From contig QCWI01000007.1 of assembly GCA_003149635.1 (NCBI GenBank), positions 179,322 to 243,321 on the forward strand: a stretch of 64,000 nt of DNA. The letters are read 5' to 3'. This DNA comes from Fluviicola sp. XM-24bin1 (GTDB lineage Bacteria > Bacteroidota > Bacteroidia > Flavobacteriales_D > Crocinitomicaceae). Under the pieces are notes generated by a model. The model was given only the letters and a program-made list of their open reading frames with translations, was not told the DNA's origin and ran no database searches. The position numbers were made by a program, and so were the translations under genes. Below are positions 15,998 through 25,179 of the stretch, piece by piece (the stretch's first letter is position 1; each line of letters begins with the position of its first letter).

Positions 15998-16336
15998 ATG
16001 GATTTCTCGGTAACGCAAGACAACGGAACAGCAATCATTCAAGTGAATGTAGAGCGCTTAAATGCCTCGAATGCATCCGATTTGAAAGCGGAGTTGATAT
16101 TGCTGAGCAAGCAAAGCATCAACAATATTATTATCGATATGTCCAGCACCAAATACTGTGATTCTTCAGGTTTAAGCGCCTTGCTTGTAGCGAATCGATT
16201 GTGTAAAGACACAAATGGTATGTTCGTTCTATGCGGATTGCAGGAAAATGTTCAAAAGCTCATTAGTATCGCACAATTGGACAAGGTTTTGAATATCGCA
16301 GCGGACAAAGAATCAGCGATGTCACAAATCGCCTAG
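15998..16336 (+). CDS. STAS-domain anti-anti-sigma-factor-like protein
   Basis: 112 residues forming a single STAS domain. The hallmark IIIDMSSTKYCDSSGLSALLVANRL contains Ser56/Ser57 at the site phosphorylated in SpoIIAA-type proteins. Such proteins switch partners with a GHKL kinase. A TACATTTG box at 15970-15977 gives it its own promoter. The last base of its stop codon is the first base of the GTG of the RNase Z gene, so the pair is translationally coupled. No cognate RsbW-type kinase is adjacent; the SiaB-like kinase at 10.1 kb is a possible but unproven partner. Confidence 0.9.
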   Translation: MDFSVTQDNGTAIIQVNVERLNASNASDLKAELILLSKQSINNIIIDMSSTKYCDSSGLSALLVANRLCKDTNGMFVLCGLQENVQKLISIAQLDKVLNIAADKESAMSQIA

Positions 16337-17247
16337 TGGATTTTACAGTTACTATATTGGGTAGCGGTGCGGCCGTGCCTACTTCCAGAAGGAATCCTTC
16401 CAGTCAATATATTCAATGCCGAAATCGTCACTTTCTAATTGATTGTGGTGAAGGAACGCAAATGCAAATGCGAAAGTTCGGAGTCAATTTCAACCGGATT
16501 ACGCATATCTTCATTTCTCATCTTCACGGTGATCACTTCTTTGGTTTAGTTGGTCTTTTGAGTACGATGCATTTGATGGGGCGCGTTAAGCCGATTCAAA
16601 TCTACGGCCCGATTGGATTGAAGGATATCGTCTTACTGCAATTGGAGGTCGCCAAGGGAAAACTTGCGTTTGAGCTCATTTTTACGGAAATTAAACCCGA
16701 ATCATCGGTTTTATTATTCGAAGATGACAAAGTGAAGGTTTCCTGTTTTCCGCTCGTTCACAAAATTCCTACCAGTGGTTTCCGAATCGAAGAAAAGGAA
16801 CGAGAACGCAAACTTCTGGCAGATAAAGCCAAAGCGGATGGAGTGAAGTTGGAATACTATCACCGACTAAAAAAAGGAGAAGATATCGAAGAGGATGACC
16901 GCACGATTCTTTCCCAAGATTATACAGAAGCAGCAGCGCCTCCAAAATCCTACGCGTATTGTTCCGATACAGCTTATTCGGAAGTAACAATCAACGCAGT
17001 GAAGAATGTGAATGTGCTCTACCATGAAGCCACGTTTGTAGAAGTATTGCGTGATCGGGCAACAGCTACCAAACACTCTACTGCAAAAGATGCTGCAGAA
17101 GTGGCAAAAGCGGCGCAAGTTGGACGATTGATGATGGGGCATTTGAGCGCACGTTACGATACGGGAGAGCAGCATTTGATTGAAGCGCGACAAATCTTCG
17201 ATCCTTCGGAATGTGTGGAAGATGGACAGGTAATAGAGGTAGTATGA
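16336..17247 (+). CDS. rnz: Ribonuclease Z (tRNA 3' endonuclease)
   Basis: 303 residues from a GTG that overlaps the STAS stop by one base (TAGTG). RNase Z removes the 3' trailer from tRNA precursors. The metallo-beta-lactamase site is clear: SHLHGDHFFG with His62, His64, Asp66, His67; further ligands are in LVHKIPTSGF, SDTAYS and the late GHLSARY. The internal exosite-like helix (KERERKLLADKAKADGVKLE) is present. The GTG start is favoured because residues directly after it (DFTVTILGSGAAVP) are the conserved first strand. Confidence 0.95.
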   Translation: MDFTVTILGSGAAVPTSRRNPSSQYIQCRNRHFLIDCGEGTQMQMRKFGVNFNRITHIFISHLHGDHFFGLVGLLSTMHLMGRVKPIQIYGPIGLKDIVLLQLEVAKGKLAFELIFTEIKPESSVLLFEDDKVKVSCFPLVHKIPTSGFRIEEKERERKLLADKAKADGVKLEYYHRLKKGEDIEEDDRTILSQDYTEAAAPPKSYAYCSDTAYSEVTINAVKNVNVLYHEATFVEVLRDRATATKHSTAKDAAEVAKAAQVGRLMMGHLSARYDTGEQHLIEARQIFDPSECVEDGQVIEVV

Positions 17248-18284
17248 GGTATGCAATAATATTGGTGGTAGTCATTTTGTCGGCTTGCGCAAGCAAGGAG
17301 GATGTTACGGATTTCGATTATCGACCATCGGAAAAGGTGGTGAACTCTGAAGGCAAAATGACGGGTGTGAACTTGGAAATGCCCAACAAGGAAATCGACA
17401 CTACGGATATGGATAGTATCAACGAGATGAATGCCGAATGGGTGGCTTTAGTGCCCTACGGATTTTCCGCTCGTGGAGATGCGCGTGTACAATTTGGAAC
17501 TGGATATCAATGGTGGGGCGAGACGGAAAAAGGAACGATTTCCATCGCGAATTTATCGCATGCAGTTGGACAGAAAATTATGATCAAACCGCACGTCTGG
17601 GTGGTTGGAGATGGATGGCCTGGAGATTTTGACTTGGATAATGAGGATGATTGGAAAATCTGGGAAGATTCATATCGAAAGTACATTTTGACCTTCGCAC
17701 GCGTAGCCGATTCAGTGAATGCCGATCTGTTCTGTATCGGTACCGAGTATCGATTCGCAGCGAAAAAAAGAGAAGCTTTTTGGCGTCAATTGATCAAGGA
17801 AATAAAAGAAATCTACGACGGTCCGTTGACCTATGCTGCGAACTGGGATAATTACGAGTACGTGAAATTTTGGGACGATCTGGATTTTATTGGAATCGAT
17901 GGGTATTTTCCTGTTTCGAAAGAAAAAGAACCGACTTATGAAATCATCAAGGATGGTTGGGCTGGAGTTACCGAAGACTTGAAGAAATACAGCGAGAAAT
18001 GGGATCGTAAGATCATCTTCACCGAGTACGGATTCAAGAGTAGCGACTACAATGTTTCGGGCATGCAAGATGACAAAACGAAAGTCGCTAACATGAACAA
18101 TCAGTTCAATGGCTATCGTGCGTTTTTTGAGACAATCTGGAAAGAAGATTTCTTCGCAGGAGGATTTTTATGGAAATGGACGTTCTTCCCGAATGAGCAA
18201 AATTCTGGGATGAAAAATGCGAGATACACGCCTCAAGGCAAGCCGGCTTACGGGTTGATACGGGATGTTTACGGAGCAAGATAA
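17244..18284 (+). CDS. GH113-like glycoside hydrolase lipoprotein
   Basis: 346 residues. The ATG at 17244 overlaps the RNase Z stop in an ATGA arrangement and starts a lipoprotein signal (VILSAC, Cys15); the alternative start 33 bp upstream lacks this sense. The body looks like a TIM-barrel glycosidase of the GH113 (beta-mannanase-like) group: PYGF near 71, MIKPHVWV near 113, GTEYRF with Glu168, YAANWDN near 197, DFIGIDGYFP near 214 and FTEYGF with Glu261, giving the two acidic catalytic residues expected of clan GH-A. Substrate is not determined. Probably periplasmic or surface-anchored. Coupled to rnz. Confidence 0.88.
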   Translation: MRYAIILVVVILSACASKEDVTDFDYRPSEKVVNSEGKMTGVNLEMPNKEIDTTDMDSINEMNAEWVALVPYGFSARGDARVQFGTGYQWWGETEKGTISIANLSHAVGQKIMIKPHVWVVGDGWPGDFDLDNEDDWKIWEDSYRKYILTFARVADSVNADLFCIGTEYRFAAKKREAFWRQLIKEIKEIYDGPLTYAANWDNYEYVKFWDDLDFIGIDGYFPVSKEKEPTYEIIKDGWAGVTEDLKKYSEKWDRKIIFTEYGFKSSDYNVSGMQDDKTKVANMNNQFNGYRAFFETIWKEDFFAGGFLWKWTFFPNEQNSGMKNARYTPQGKPAYGLIRDVYGAR

Positions 18285-18338
18285 CACGAGTTATACGCTT
18301 TCGAGAATACTTTCGTTATAGAGGACAATTCATGCATT

Positions 18339-18818
18339 ATGAAGACTTTAGCGCTACTTTTCTTAGTTTTTGTTGTTTTAGGATTTACCCGAGCTGATCG
18401 AAAAAATGTCGAAACACTAAAAGGAAACTGGAACACGATTGTCGATGATGCATACGAAGCTTCTAAGAATTCGAACAAGCCTATTCTCGTCTTGTTTACA
18501 GGTAGCGATTGGTGTAAACCTTGTCAAGCCCTTGAGAAAAATTTGTTTAGCACAGATGAGTTTGAAGAATGGGCAGAAGACAAAGTAGTATTGTTATATC
18601 TGGACAATCCCATCAAAACGCAAATGCCGAAAGAGCATTGGGTTAATATCAGAAAGGTAAGTAGAAAGGTTCCTCCGAATGGATTCCCATCAGTTGTGAT
18701 CGTTGATGCAGAACGTGAATCCGATACGAGCTATACGTACACGGAGTGGGGACGAGTATCCGGTTATGACGACAATGAATCCTTCATGAAAGAATTGAAT
18801 GCTATTATGGACAAGTAA
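18339..18818 (+). CDS. Thioredoxin-fold protein, exported
   Basis: 159 residues with an N-terminal signal-like helix (MKTLALLFLVFVVLGFTRA). The motif FTGSDWCKPCQ (Cys59-Lys-Pro-Cys62) is the thioredoxin_7/DsbD-gamma-like active site, and the cis-proline region appears as PNGFPSVVIVD. It probably reduces or oxidises disulfides outside the cytoplasm. It is separated from the GH113-like gene by 54 bp and from parE by 171 bp, so it may be its own unit. Confidence 0.88.
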   Translation: MKTLALLFLVFVVLGFTRADRKNVETLKGNWNTIVDDAYEASKNSNKPILVLFTGSDWCKPCQALEKNLFSTDEFEEWAEDKVVLLYLDNPIKTQMPKEHWVNIRKVSRKVPPNGFPSVVIVDAERESDTSYTYTEWGRVSGYDDNESFMKELNAIMDK

Positions 18819-18957
18819 GTCTAGAAAAACGAATTTCAGCCTATTTTCCCTTCATTTTAGTCGAAAAATCCAATTTCCGGCCGGTAATCTGTTAATATCA
18901 ACCATATTTCGTGGATAAGTTCCGTCTGCATCCCGCAAAAACAGGGGCTTTCTTCCT

Positions 18958-18965
18958 TATATTTG
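18958..18965 (+). promoter_or_regulatory. -7 box of parE-parC
   Basis: TATATTTG, 24 nt before the parE ATG. Confidence 0.6.
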
Positions 18966-18989
18966 ATAGTTCCCTAAAAACGTGTGTAA

Positions 18990-20858
18990 ATGGCAGATTC
19001 TCAATATACTGAAGCAAATATTCGGTCGCTGGATTGGAAGGAGCATATCCGTCTCCGTCCAGGGATGTACATCGGTAAATTAGGAGATGGTTCCGCAGCT
19101 GATGACGGGATCTATATTCTCGTGAAGGAAGTTGTCGATAACTGTATCGATGAATTCGTCATGGGGAATGGAAAACGGATCGATATCACTGTAAAAGAAG
19201 GAAAGGTTACCGTACGCGATTTCGGTCGTGGGATTCCTCTCGGGAAGGTGAAGGATGTAGTTTCCAAAATGAACACCGGTGGAAAGTACGATTCTAAAGC
19301 CTTTAAAAAGTCGGTCGGATTGAACGGCGTGGGTACCAAAGCGGTGAACGCACTCTCTAGTCATTTCATGGTGTACTCTGTGCGCGACGGCGAAAAGGTT
19401 CAGGTTTCCTTCAAGCAAGGAGAAGTGGTGGAAGAATCACCGCAGACCAAAACAGACGAAGCCAACGGAACTTACGTAGAATTTATCCCGGACGATACGG
19501 TCTTCAAGAAGTTTGCCTTCAAGACTGCGTATCTGGAGAAAATGATCTGGAACTATTGTTACTTGAATCGTGGATTGACGATCAAGTTCAACGGACAACG
19601 CTACCTATCCAAGAACGGATTGAAAGATCTCTTGGAGAACAATATGGACGGAGATCCATTGTACCCAATCATTCACTTGGAGGGAGATGACATCGAAGTA
19701 GCTTTCACACACGGAAAAACATACGGAGAGGATTATTATTCATTCGTGAACGGACAGCATACAACTCAAGGAGGGACACATCAAAGTGCCTTTAGAGAAT
19801 CCGTAGCGAAGGTGATTAAAGATTTTTACGGGAAGAATTACGAAGCGTCGGATATCCGTCAGTCCATTGTGGCAGCCGTTTCGGTGAAAGTAATGGAGCC
19901 TGTATTCGAATCTCAGACCAAAACGAAATTGGGATCCTTAGAGGTAGAGCCAGGTGGAGAATCCATGCGTGCCTTCATCAATAACTTCCTCAAGGAAAAA
20001 CTAGATAACTTCTTGCACCGAAATCCGGAAGTAGTTGATATTCTCGAAAAGAAAATCAAGCAAAGTGAGAAGGAACGAAAAGAGCTTTCTGGAATTCGAA
20101 AAATCGCTCGCGAGCGTGCAAAGAAAGCCAACCTTCATAACAAGAAATTGCGCGATTGTCGTGTGCATCTCACGGACATGAAAAACGAGCGTCGTGAAGA
20201 AACTACCTTATTCATCACGGAGGGAGATTCAGCGAGTGGATCCATCACAAAATCACGTGATGTAAATACGCAAGCCGTATTCTCGTTGAAAGGAAAGCCT
20301 TTGAACAGCTATGGATTAACGAAAAAGGTGGTGTACGAGAACGAAGAATTCAACTTGATTCAGGCGGCACTCAACATCGAAGATGATATGGACGATTTGC
20401 GTTACAACAACATTGTAATCGCTACCGATGCCGACGTTGATGGAATGCACATTCGCATGCTCCTTTTGACGTTCTTCTTGCAGTTCTTCCCGGATTTGGT
20501 GAAACGCGGTCATGTTTCGGTGCTCCAGACACCATTGTTCCGTGTACGTAACAAGAAGAAAACCATTTATTGCTACTCGGATGAAGAACGCCGCGCGGCA
20601 ATTGCAGAGCTTGGAAAGAATCCAGAGATCACACGATTCAAAGGGCTTGGGGAGATTTCACCGGACGAATTCAAGCACTTCATCGGAGAAGATATCCGAT
20701 TGGAGCCGGTAATGCTTTCGAAAGAGGCATCCATCGATTCCATTCTTTCCTACTACATGGGGAAAAACACACAACAAAGACAAGAGTTTATTATCGATAA
20801 CCTTCGCGTTGAAGAAGCGTTGGAGGACGACTCCAAAGAATTAGATAAAGCATCTTAG
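18990..20858 (+). CDS. parE: DNA topoisomerase IV subunit B
   Basis: 622 residues. The GHKL ATPase begins with [12 protein letters not shown] (N-box) and includes GRGIPLG and [14 protein letters not shown] (ATP lid); the transducer domain follows; the TOPRIM domain has EGDSAS with Glu411 and DADVDG with Asp480. ParE supplies ATP hydrolysis and part of the cleavage centre of topoisomerase IV, which decatenates chromosomes. It is directly followed by the A subunit with a 3-bp gap. GyrB would look similar, but the linked A subunit and its diverged active-site context fit the Bacteroidota topoisomerase IV pair. Confidence 0.93.
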   Translation: MADSQYTEANIRSLDWKEHIRLRPGMYIGKLGDGSAADDGIYILVKEVVDNCIDEFVMGNGKRIDITVKEGKVTVRDFGRGIPLGKVKDVVSKMNTGGKYDSKAFKKSVGLNGVGTKAVNALSSHFMVYSVRDGEKVQVSFKQGEVVEESPQTKTDEANGTYVEFIPDDTVFKKFAFKTAYLEKMIWNYCYLNRGLTIKFNGQRYLSKNGLKDLLENNMDGDPLYPIIHLEGDDIEVAFTHGKTYGEDYYSFVNGQHTTQGGTHQSAFRESVAKVIKDFYGKNYEASDIRQSIVAAVSVKVMEPVFESQTKTKLGSLEVEPGGESMRAFINNFLKEKLDNFLHRNPEVVDILEKKIKQSEKERKELSGIRKIARERAKKANLHNKKLRDCRVHLTDMKNERREETTLFITEGDSASGSITKSRDVNTQAVFSLKGKPLNSYGLTKKVVYENEEFNLIQAALNIEDDMDDLRYNNIVIATDADVDGMHIRMLLLTFFLQFFPDLVKRGHVSVLQTPLFRVRNKKKTIYCYSDEERRAAIAELGKNPEITRFKGLGEISPDEFKHFIGEDIRLEPVMLSKEASIDSILSYYMGKNTQQRQEFIIDNLRVEEALEDDSKELDKAS

Positions 20859-20861
20859 AAT

Positions 20862-23585
20862 ATGGCTGACGAAGACGAAAAGTTGGACAACGACGATTTG
20901 AATCCCGAAGAGAACGACGATTCTCAGGAGGAGGAAGGTCAGGACGAATCCGCATTCGGAGATAAAGTAGTGGATGAAAACATCATTCCTGTTGGGGGAT
21001 TGTATGAGAACTGGTTCCTAGATTACGCATCGTACGTAATCCTGGAGCGTGCCGTACCTTCACTTTTTGATGGTTTCAAACCTGTACAGCGCCGAATCAT
21101 GCACTCCATGAAGGAGATGGATGACGGGCGTTACAACAAGGTGGCGAACATCATCGGAAATACGATGAAGTATCACCCGCATGGTGACGCTTCTATCGGA
21201 GATGCCTTGGTAAATCTTGGGCAGAAAGACTTATTGATCGATTGTCAGGGAAACTGGGGAAACACATTAACAGGGGATAGAGCAGCAGCCCCTCGTTATA
21301 TTGAGGCGCGCGTATCGAAATTTGCGCAGCACGTAGTGTTCAATCCTAAAACGACCAATTGGCTCAAGAGTTATGACGGTCGAAACGATGAACCAGAACA
21401 ATTACCCGTTAAGTTTCCATTGCTTCTTGCGCAAGGAGCAGAAGGGATTGCCGTTGGGATGGCATGTAAAATTTTGCCGCACAACTTCGTGGAACTTATC
21501 GAACAATCGATTAACCATTTGCGTGGAAAGGGGGTGAAAATCTTCCCTGATTTCCCGAATGGAGGGATGATCGATGTATCCAACTATAATGACGGATTGC
21601 GTGGAGGTAAAATCCGCGTTCGTGCGAAAATCAAGAAGGAAAACAACAAAATGTTGGTCGTAACCGAAATTCCCTACGGTACGACGACATCCTTGATTGA
21701 TTCTATCTTGAAAGCCAACGATAAGGGCAAAATCAAGATTAAAAAGATTGAAGATAACACGGCTGCAACTGCTGAAGTAATCATTCACTTGGCTACTGGT
21801 GTTTCTCCGGATAAAACCTTGGACGCACTCTACGCATTCACGGATTGTGAAGTTTCTATTTCTCCGAACTCTTCGGTTATTGATGGCGATAAGCCGCGAT
21901 TTTTGGGTGTTTCACAAATTCTGAAAGCAAACACGGACAACACGGTGGAATTGCTCAGGAAGGAGTTGGAAATCCGATTGAAAGAATTGGAGCAACAATG
22001 GCACATGTCCACACTTGAGAAGATTTTCATCAATGAAGAGATGTACATCGAATTCAAGGAGTACAGCGATAGAGAAAGCCTTTATGAGTATCTATACAAA
22101 CGTTTCAAGCCGTTTAAAAAGCAATTCATTCGTGACATCGTTGATGACGACTTAGAGCGTTTGACACGCATCCCTATGATTCGTATTACACGTTTCGACA
22201 AGGATAAGGCCGACGAACAAATTGCGAAGATTGAAGCTGAGATGGAGGAGGTAAAGAACAATCTTGCCAACCTCATCGATTACGCCATCGATTACTTCAA
22301 AGATCTTAAAAAGCGCTTTGGTGCTGGAAAAGAGCGCAAATGCGAAATCAAAACATTTGATTCCATTAATGCAAACAAGGTGATTATCGCCAACCGCAAA
22401 TTCTATGTGGATTACGAAGAAGGATTCATTGGTTATGGACTTCGAAAAGCAGAATACATTGCCGATTGTTCTGAAATTGATGATGTAATCGTGTTCTTCT
22501 CCACAGGAAAAATGATGGTGACGAAAGTCTCCGACAAGAAGTTTGTTGGTAAAGGGATCATTTACGCGAATATTTGGAAGAAAGGCGATAAGCGTACCGT
22601 GTACCATATGATTTATCAAGATGGTAAAGGCGGGCCAACTATGATGAAGCGCTTCAATGTGAATTCCATTACGCGCGATACAGAATACGATTTAACAAAG
22701 GGCACCAAAGGTTCTAAATTGCTTTACTTCAATGTCCATCCAAATGGAGAGCGTGAAGTGGTTACGGTAGTTCTGAGAGCCCGTCCGCACTTGAAACGAT
22801 TGAAATTTGACATCGATCTTGGAGATTTGTTGATCAAGGGTCGTGGTGCAGGTGGTAACCGTGTTACGAAAGAAATCGTTTCTAAGATTGTTCAGAAAGA
22901 AGTTGGAGGATCTACCCTCGCTGCTCGAAAAATCTGGTACGACGATGTCGTAGGTCGTTTGAATGACGAAGGCCGCGGTACTTTCCTTGGACAATTCAAA
23001 GGAGAAGACAAGATCTTGACCTTATACAAAACAGGTGAGTACCGATTGTCTGGTTTCGACTTGGCAACGCACTTCGATGATGATATGATTCACATCGAAA
23101 AATGGCATCCAGACCGTCCTATTTCGGCCGTGTATTACGACGCAGAAAAAGAATTGCATTACGGTAAGAAATTCTTGTGTGAGGTAACATCCGATAAACG
23201 CGTAAGTTTCATTTCTGAGAGTGAAGGATCGGAACTGGATGCAGTGTCTACAGCATACAAACCGAAATTCCGTGTCATCTTCAATAAACTTCTAAAAGCG
23301 ACGAAAAACCTTCCTGATGAAATTATTGAGTTCGAAAATTTCATCGACATAAAAGGAATGAAAGCACAGGGGAATCAGATCACTAAGAACAAAGTGAAAG
23401 AGATTGTCTTGGATCACGCAATTGAAGGAGATGAACCTTGGCCAGAGCCTGAGAGGGAAGAGCCTGCAGCGACTAAAGAAGCTCCAGAAGAAGTTGTCGG
23501 AGAAGATGATGAGAAGCCCCAGAAAATGGAATGGGATGTCTCTAAAAAGGAGGAAGAAGACCCGAATCAGGAGAAGCTGTTCTAA
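20862..23585 (+). CDS. parC: DNA topoisomerase IV subunit A
   Basis: 907 residues. A strongly acidic N-terminal extension of about 40 residues precedes the breakage-reunion domain. The quinolone-determining region reads HPHGDASIGDALV and the catalytic tyrosine is Tyr146 in AAAPRYIEAR. The C-terminal part contains beta-pinwheel-like blades and ends in a Glu/Lys-rich tail. The protein cleaves and rejoins DNA within ParC2ParE2. Both acidic ends are of a kind common in Bacteroidota homologues. A terminator follows the stop. Confidence 0.94.
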   Translation: MADEDEKLDNDDLNPEENDDSQEEEGQDESAFGDKVVDENIIPVGGLYENWFLDYASYVILERAVPSLFDGFKPVQRRIMHSMKEMDDGRYNKVANIIGNTMKYHPHGDASIGDALVNLGQKDLLIDCQGNWGNTLTGDRAAAPRYIEARVSKFAQHVVFNPKTTNWLKSYDGRNDEPEQLPVKFPLLLAQGAEGIAVGMACKILPHNFVELIEQSINHLRGKGVKIFPDFPNGGMIDVSNYNDGLRGGKIRVRAKIKKENNKMLVVTEIPYGTTTSLIDSILKANDKGKIKIKKIEDNTAATAEVIIHLATGVSPDKTLDALYAFTDCEVSISPNSSVIDGDKPRFLGVSQILKANTDNTVELLRKELEIRLKELEQQWHMSTLEKIFINEEMYIEFKEYSDRESLYEYLYKRFKPFKKQFIRDIVDDDLERLTRIPMIRITRFDKDKADEQIAKIEAEMEEVKNNLANLIDYAIDYFKDLKKRFGAGKERKCEIKTFDSINANKVIIANRKFYVDYEEGFIGYGLRKAEYIADCSEIDDVIVFFSTGKMMVTKVSDKKFVGKGIIYANIWKKGDKRTVYHMIYQDGKGGPTMMKRFNVNSITRDTEYDLTKGTKGSKLLYFNVHPNGEREVVTVVLRARPHLKRLKFDIDLGDLLIKGRGAGGNRVTKEIVSKIVQKEVGGSTLAARKIWYDDVVGRLNDEGRGTFLGQFKGEDKILTLYKTGEYRLSGFDLATHFDDDMIHIEKWHPDRPISAVYYDAEKELHYGKKFLCEVTSDKRVSFISESEGSELDAVSTAYKPKFRVIFNKLLKATKNLPDEIIEFENFIDIKGMKAQGNQITKNKVKEIVLDHAIEGDEPWPEPEREEPAATKEAPEEVVGEDDEKPQKMEWDVSKKEEEDPNQEKLF

Positions 23586-23598
23586 TTGAAAAAAATAG

Positions 23599-23629
23599 AA
23601 AGCCTCAGTCGAAAGATTGGGGCTTTTTT
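23599..23629 (+). terminator. Terminator after parC
   Basis: An 11-bp stem (AAGCCTCAGTC with GATTGGGGCTT, including G-T pairs) with a GAAA tetraloop and a run of six or more T. Confidence 0.9.
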
Positions 23630-23794
23630 GATGCCTAAATTTCTAGAGGATCACGTACAAATAACGGATGTGGCTGTAAAAATTAACGAATAAATTTGCG
23701 TGATATATATTCTTGAAAATTAAGTTTTTATTGGTATTGTGGATGTGTTTTTTGGTTAATAGTTTTGCCCCCATTAACTTAAACATTATTCAAA

Positions 23795-24148
23795 ATGGGA
23801 TTAATTTGGAATGGAGAAAATGCACAGCGTAAAATTGAAGAGTTGTATGCATTAAATGACCAAGAACGAATCAAACAAGCACAGATGATTCGTCGTAACA
23901 TCAGAGAATGGGCAGAAGAAAACTTTTGCTTTTCAGAACGTCAAATGAAATGTCTGAATCTTTTACCCAATAACTATCTTGATGAAACAGGATTTTTACT
24001 TGCCAGAGCACTTGAGCAGAAATATCCAATCGATGTATTTTGCTCGGATGATTCGATCAATCCGAATTTAAGAAAGCGCGGAGATTGCGTTGAAGTGGGA
24101 TGGTCTGAGAAAGAAGGCTTTCACGCAACGTATAAATTCACTTTCTAA
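23795..24148 (+). CDS. Hypothetical 117-residue cytoplasmic protein
   Basis: No family recognised. The N-terminal half is helical and charged (RKIEELYALNDQERIKQAQMIRRNIREWAEENF), the C-terminal half has two Cys-containing turns (VFCSDDS, RGDCVEVGW) and ends in a strand-like YKFTF. No signal peptide or membrane segment. A TAGTTTTG box at 23760-23767 and a TTG at 23737-23739 with a 20-bp spacer look like a Bacteroidota promoter, and a strong terminator follows, so it is a self-contained gene. Confidence 0.7.
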   Translation: MGLIWNGENAQRKIEELYALNDQERIKQAQMIRRNIREWAEENFCFSERQMKCLNLLPNNYLDETGFLLARALEQKYPIDVFCSDDSINPNLRKRGDCVEVGWSEKEGFHATYKFTF

Positions 24149-24170
24149 GTAATTGGACTAGAATTATTAA

Positions 24171-24195
24171 ATCCGGGTGAAAGCCCGGATTTTTT
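24171..24195 (+). terminator. Terminator after the 117-residue gene
   Basis: ATCCGGG / CCCGGAT 7-bp stem with loop TGAAAG and a T-run. Confidence 0.9.
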
Positions 24196-24239
24196 GTTTG
24201 CGAAATGACTATCTAATATATCAGCGTCTAGTGTCTCTA

Positions 24240-24611
24240 TCATTGTCTCCGATTCCACTTCGAACGCTCAATATTTCCACCTTTTCGTTGCGGTCGAACG
24301 GCAATCATGGCCACACCTGTAAATGTAACAATGCAAGGGATGATCCCATTAAATCCTATGGCTATGAGCGTAATTCCGATGAACGCTTTAATAAACCCAA
24401 CAATGATTCTTGGGTGGAGCCGCATCTTTTTCGTTTCGTACGATGCCATTACTGCATCTTCAATATCGCGCATCATTGAGGCGACTTTTTCATCCGAATA
24501 GCCTTTAGAAATCAATTCCTTCCGAATGGACGAAAAATCTTCACCGTTACGTTTGCGTTCAACGTATTCCAAGATTTCTTGATCTCTATTTACCGTTTCA
24601 TCTATAAGCAT
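24240..24611 (-). CDS. Small membrane protein of unknown function
   Basis: 123 residues from the ATG at 24611; a start at 24632 is also possible and adds seven residues. A charged helical N-terminal part (DQEILEYVERKRNGEDFSSIRKELISKGYSDEKVASMMRDIEDAV) looks like a soluble adaptor helix pair and is followed by two hydrophobic segments (IIVGFIKAFIGITLIAIGF and GIIPCIVTFTGVAMIAV) and a basic tail. No family is recognised. The next gene upstream on the same strand is also a small membrane protein, so they may form a pair. Confidence 0.65.
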   Translation of the reverse strand: MLIDETVNRDQEILEYVERKRNGEDFSSIRKELISKGYSDEKVASMMRDIEDAVMASYETKKMRLHPRIIVGFIKAFIGITLIAIGFNGIIPCIVTFTGVAMIAVRPQRKGGNIERSKWNRRQ

Positions 24612-24668
24612 ACACTTTAATATCAATGCCAATCAAAGGGGTTGTCATGAATATTAGTGGGGTCTTAA

Positions 24669-25004
24669 TTAAATCTCAACCAATTTCTGAACAAACGCTC
24701 CCACGTCCTTTTCTACTTCCTTTTGTTTTGGTTGGAATGCTGCAAGATATACAATAAACGGAATCAAGATCCCCAAAAGCAAGAAACTAAATACAAATAA
24801 CATTTGCCCGCCCATAGTTGGAAATGCAGCCCCTATCTGAACTCGATTTTTATAAACCATAATATTGGCCCCTGCAATGTTCGACCGTTTGGCCACTAAC
24901 ATTTTTTTGTTGCGTTTTTGGAAGGTCATGTCTGGAAATTGGGCTTCTAACTTAGCTTTAAGATCATCTGTTTGAATGGATCCTTTTGGAATTTTAACTT
25001 TCAT
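24669..25004 (-). CDS. Small membrane protein of unknown function
   Basis: 111 residues. The N-terminal about 65 residues form a compact basic domain (KIPKGSIQTDDLKAKLEAQFPDMTFQKRNKK...VYKNRVQIGAAFPTMGG), followed by one long hydrophobic helix (MLFVFSFLLLGILIPFIVYLAAF) and a Lys/Glu-rich tail. No signal peptide before the domain, so a cytoplasm-facing N-terminus is likely. Family not recognised. Transcribed away from rocD. Confidence 0.65.
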   Translation of the reverse strand: MKVKIPKGSIQTDDLKAKLEAQFPDMTFQKRNKKMLVAKRSNIAGANIMVYKNRVQIGAAFPTMGGQMLFVFSFLLLGILIPFIVYLAAFQPKQKEVEKDVGAFVQKLVEI

Positions 25005-25179
25005 AGTAGGTGTTTTCGTAGCTATTAATATGGAATTTAGAATAGCACAAATTATGAACGGATTGACTTTCTGCCTCCAAAAATTTATTTTTGCCCCTCT
25101 CGGATGATTTCTCTCCTAAGAATGAGGAAAGGATAAGGCGTTCTCCGCGATGAACGCACATTTCAAAACATCATAAAAC

